From positions 1 to 8,573 of the forward strand of contig CAJKZL010000107.1 in NCBI GenBank assembly GCA_905204385.1: a stretch of DNA of 8,573 nt. The letters are read 5' to 3'. The notes below the pieces were generated by a model that searched no databases, was not told where the DNA came from, and saw only the letters and a list, made by a program, of their open reading frames with translations. Below are positions 6,560-8,573 of the stretch, piece after piece; the stretch's first letter is position 1; each line of letters begins with the position of its first letter. Source of the DNA: an uncultured Odoribacter sp. (GTDB taxonomy: Bacteria > Bacteroidota > Bacteroidia > Bacteroidales > Marinifilaceae). Made by a program: the position numbers and the translations under genes.

Positions 6560-7877
6560 TTTCCGGGAGGGTAATGCTGAAGCAGGTCCCTTGTTCAGGG
6601 GTGCTGCTTGCACTGATCTCTCCGCCGTGTAGAGTGATGATTTGCTTGCACAGGCTCAGGCCGATGCCGGAGCCTCCGGGTTTTGTCGTAAAGAAAGGGA
6701 CAAATATTTTATCCAGGGCCTCGGGCACTATTCCGCAACCGTTATCCTGGATGGTGAGCAGTATTTTCGGGGACTCGCGGACAGCCGATACGGTGATTTG
6801 CGGATGGGATATTCCCTGGCAGGCTTCTTCGGCGTTGCGGATCAGATTGATAAGTACTTGTTCCATCTGTGCCCTGTCCGCCTGTATACAGAGGGCGGAG
6901 GGAACGGCGGTGAACCGGTAGTGTATGCCGGGGTGGCAGTGCAGGCGATGTAAGTCGTTGAATAGATCCGTGAGTGGAACGGTAGAGAGTTGGGGAGAAG
7001 GAATGCGGGTGAGTTTCCGGTAGTTCTGAACAAATTCGAGTAAGCCCTTGCTACGCCGATGGATTGTCTCCAGTGCCTGGGTGTTGAGAAAAGGCTGTGG
7101 GCCTGCAGTGAGTGTGTCCCTGTTCCTTTCCAGTAAAGTTTCCGAAAGGGAAATGATGGGCGCCAGCGAATTCATGATCTCATGGGTTAGAACTCTTATG
7201 AGTTTTTGCCAGGCTTCTAATTCCTTGTTTTCGAGTACGGAATGAATATTTTTTAAACTCACCAAAGATAAAGTTTTGTTTTTTACCCGGAATAAAACGC
7301 TGGTGAAAGCCAATTCATGAAGTTGACCTTTTTGTTTTGTCCGGACAATTATGGTTTCTCCGGCTTTTAGGTGGACGAGCCGTGCCGGAAGATCGACTTC
7401 GATGCCTTTCAAGTCGGATAAATGTTTGAGGTCGGTCAATTGAAGTTCGCGAAGTGTTGCCTGATTAAACCATTCGATATCATGTTGTCGGTTAAGGACG
7501 ATTAGTCCGGAATCGATGGTGCTGAGCAGAGTCGCATAGTAAAGCTGTTTTTCTTCGGAGGCGAATTCTCTCTGCCGGAAAGTGTCCAAGGCTTGGGTGA
7601 GTGCTTGGGCCAGCAGGGGATCTATTCCTTTTTTTCCCTGCTCGTTGAAAGAAAGGGAATAATCGCTGAAGCGGATAGCCGAAATCAGTCTTCTCAGTGC
7701 TTCACTCCGGCGTTGTTGATAATGGCTGATTCCCAGCATAATTGCCAACAAGAGAAAAGAAACGAAAAGCGAGCAGAACCACAACCGTAAATTCAGCAAA
7801 TAGCCTATTGCCAGAGTAAGGACGATGAGCGAGAGGCTTTGCAGCAGAGAAATGCAGAGAGGGCGATTGAATTTCAT
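6555..7877 (-). CDS. NtrY-type membrane sensor histidine kinase
   Basis: This 440-residue inner-membrane sensor kinase should autophosphorylate on histidine and pass phosphate to the response regulator encoded just upstream. Two hydrophobic segments (about 8-29 and 32-50) form a tight hairpin with almost no periplasmic loop, so an intracellular or membrane signal is more likely than a large extracellular ligand domain. A helical linker follows (51-110), then a PAS-like region (about 111-210; DSGLIVLNRQHDIEWFNQA). The H-box VLTHEIMNSLAPI has H232 as phospho-acceptor. The ATPase domain carries the N-box NLIRNAEEA (344-352), G1 box DNGCGI (378-383), F-box FVPFF (392-396) and G2 box GGSGIGLSL (401-409). 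All catalytic elements are present and the length is normal. The ATG is 5 bp past the regulator stop, indicating one operon with likely translational coupling; no Shine-Dalgarno sequence is visible. The gene is convergent to the glycogen genes, so a role in glycogen control would be speculation. Signal and regulon are unknown. Confidence 0.93.
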   Translation of the reverse strand: MKFNRPLCISLLQSLSLIVLTLAIGYLLNLRLWFCSLFVSFLLLAIMLGISHYQQRRSEALRRLISAIRFSDYSLSFNEQGKKGIDPLLAQALTQALDTFRQREFASEEKQLYYATLLSTIDSGLIVLNRQHDIEWFNQATLRELQLTDLKHLSDLKGIEVDLPARLVHLKAGETIIVRTKQKGQLHELAFTSVLFRVKNKTLSLVSLKNIHSVLENKELEAWQKLIRVLTHEIMNSLAPIISLSETLLERNRDTLTAGPQPFLNTQALETIHRRSKGLLEFVQNYRKLTRIPSPQLSTVPLTDLFNDLHRLHCHPGIHYRFTAVPSALCIQADRAQMEQVLINLIRNAEEACQGISHPQITVSAVRESPKILLTIQDNGCGIVPEALDKIFVPFFTTKPGGSGIGLSLCKQIITLHGGEISASSTPEQGTCFSITLPET

Positions 7878-7882
7878 GGTGC

Positions 7883-8572
7883 TTACAATAATGGATGTTT
7901 TTCAAGTTTGCGGTAAAGGGCAAACCGGGTTATTCCTAGCATTTCCGCAGCGCGGCTAATATTTCCTTCACTGATTTTCATCGCTTTGCGGATGGCTTTT
8001 TGTTCGAGTTCCTGAAGATTGAGTGTTTCTGTTTCCAAGGTAGACGTTTTGGGAGGCTTTAACAGGAAGTTTTCCGGTTGGAGGGAAGTGCCCGTAGCCA
8101 GGATGATTGCCCTTTCCACGGCATGCTGTAGTTCGCGCACGTTGCCGGGCCATGGATATGCCAACAGTTTTCGTTGGGCTTCCCGGGTGATGCCTTTTAT
8201 TTCTTTTTTGTATTTATAGGAATATTGCCGGAGAAAATGTTCTGCCAGCAAAAGGATATCCTGGTCTCTTTCGCGTAGCGGAGGGATGGGGATCTCTATG
8301 GTGTTGATGCGGTAAAGCAAATCCTGGCGGAAGGAGCCTTCCTGCGTCATCCGATGAATATCGGCATTGGTGGCGCAGATTAACCGGATATCGAGGGGAG
8401 TGGTCCGGTTGGATCCCAGACGTGAAAGCGAACGTTTTTCCAGGGTGGTTAATAAGCGGGCTTGCATCGCCAGGGAAAGATTGCCGATTTCATCCAGAAA
8501 GAGAGTGCCGCCGGAGGCTGTTTCCAGTCGGCCTGCTTTGGCTGTGCGGGCATCGGTAAACGACCCATTCTC
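7883..8572 (-). CDS. Sigma-54-dependent response regulator (NtrC family), C-terminal 229 residues
   Basis: This is the C-terminal part of an AAA+ enhancer-binding activator that would remodel sigma-54 RNA polymerase at target promoters. The receiver domain and Walker A lie beyond the window edge, so the true start is unseen; the in-frame ATG at 8467 is internal. Reading from the edge, visible elements are ENGSFTDA (the sigma-54 contact loop, usually GAFTGA), GGTLFLDEIGNL (Walker B with the DE pair), RLICATNADI (sensor I region), FRQDLLYRIN (arginine-finger region), PPLRERDQDI and PWPGNVRELQHAVERA (sensor II). A linker of about 40 residues leads to a Fis-type helix-turn-helix at the C-terminus (GNISRAAEMLGITRFALYRKLEK, about 7895-7963). 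It precedes the kinase gene by 5 bp, the expected partner arrangement. Family and role class are firm; target genes cannot be read from this window. Confidence 0.93.
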   Translation of the reverse strand, partial: ENGSFTDARTAKAGRLETASGGTLFLDEIGNLSLAMQARLLTTLEKRSLSRLGSNRTTPLDIRLICATNADIHRMTQEGSFRQDLLYRINTIEIPIPPLRERDQDILLLAEHFLRQYSYKYKKEIKGITREAQRKLLAYPWPGNVRELQHAVERAIILATGTSLQPENFLLKPPKTSTLETETLNLQELEQKAIRKAMKISEGNISRAAEMLGITRFALYRKLEKHPLL

Positions 8573-8573
8573 G

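Noticed and set aside
6508..6953. Overlapping plus-strand open frames opposite the kinase ATPase domain
   Set aside because: The minus strand carries all kinase boxes with normal spacing; the plus frames have no motifs and overlap each other.
6555..8572. The two-component pair as the dedicated regulator of the glycogen genes
   Set aside because: The units are convergent and separated by a bidirectional terminator. No -24/-12 sigma-54 promoter (GG-N10-GC) was evident before GH57 or the fusion gene on reading, so proximity alone is not enough.

Overview
The window reads as chromosomal DNA from an anaerobic gut-type member of the Bacteroidales (Bacteroidota). The reasons are a eukaryote-like GT3 glycogen synthase fused to a GT35 alpha-glucan phosphorylase, a neighbouring GT4/GH57 pair, A-rich leaders without Shine-Dalgarno sequences before the start codons, a TAnnTTTG-like promoter element, and an NtrC/NtrY-type pair in the style of this phylum. 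Genus cannot be fixed from the sequence; an Odoribacteraceae- or Parabacteroides-like source is only an impression.

Layout. Positions 2-559 (+) hold the C-terminal part of a GT4 glycosyltransferase whose frame is broken by one in-frame TAA at 239-241 and resumes at once with ATG. A 77-bp heptanucleotide tandem array (554-630) starts inside its last codons and fills much of the gap to a GH57 alpha-glucan hydrolase/transferase (677-2014, +). A strong intrinsic terminator (2052-2097) and a candidate promoter (2133-2140) separate GH57 from a very large gene (2170-6420, +) encoding glycogen synthase and alpha-glucan phosphorylase in one 1416-residue chain. A second hairpin (6461-6495), symmetric enough to serve both strands, lies between this gene and a convergent minus-strand operon: a sigma-54-dependent response regulator (8572-7883, N-terminus outside the window), then 5 bp later an NtrY-like membrane histidine kinase (7877-6555).

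How the genes work together. The plus-strand genes form a cytoplasmic glycogen (alpha-1,4-glucan) module. GT4 and GT3 would extend glucan chains from nucleotide sugar, GH57 would cut, transfer or branch them, and the GT35 half would phosphorolyse them to glucose-1-phosphate. The synthase-phosphorylase fusion places opposing activities on one polypeptide. The minus-strand pair is a separate transcription unit, and nothing visible ties it to glycogen.

I found no CRISPR array, tRNA, rRNA, insertion sequence, phage gene or recognisable defence system. I do not see a clearly new multi-gene system. The points most worth a second look are the interrupted GT4, the heptamer array, the bifunctional fusion with its reduced allosteric region, and the GSFTDA variant of the sigma-54 contact loop.
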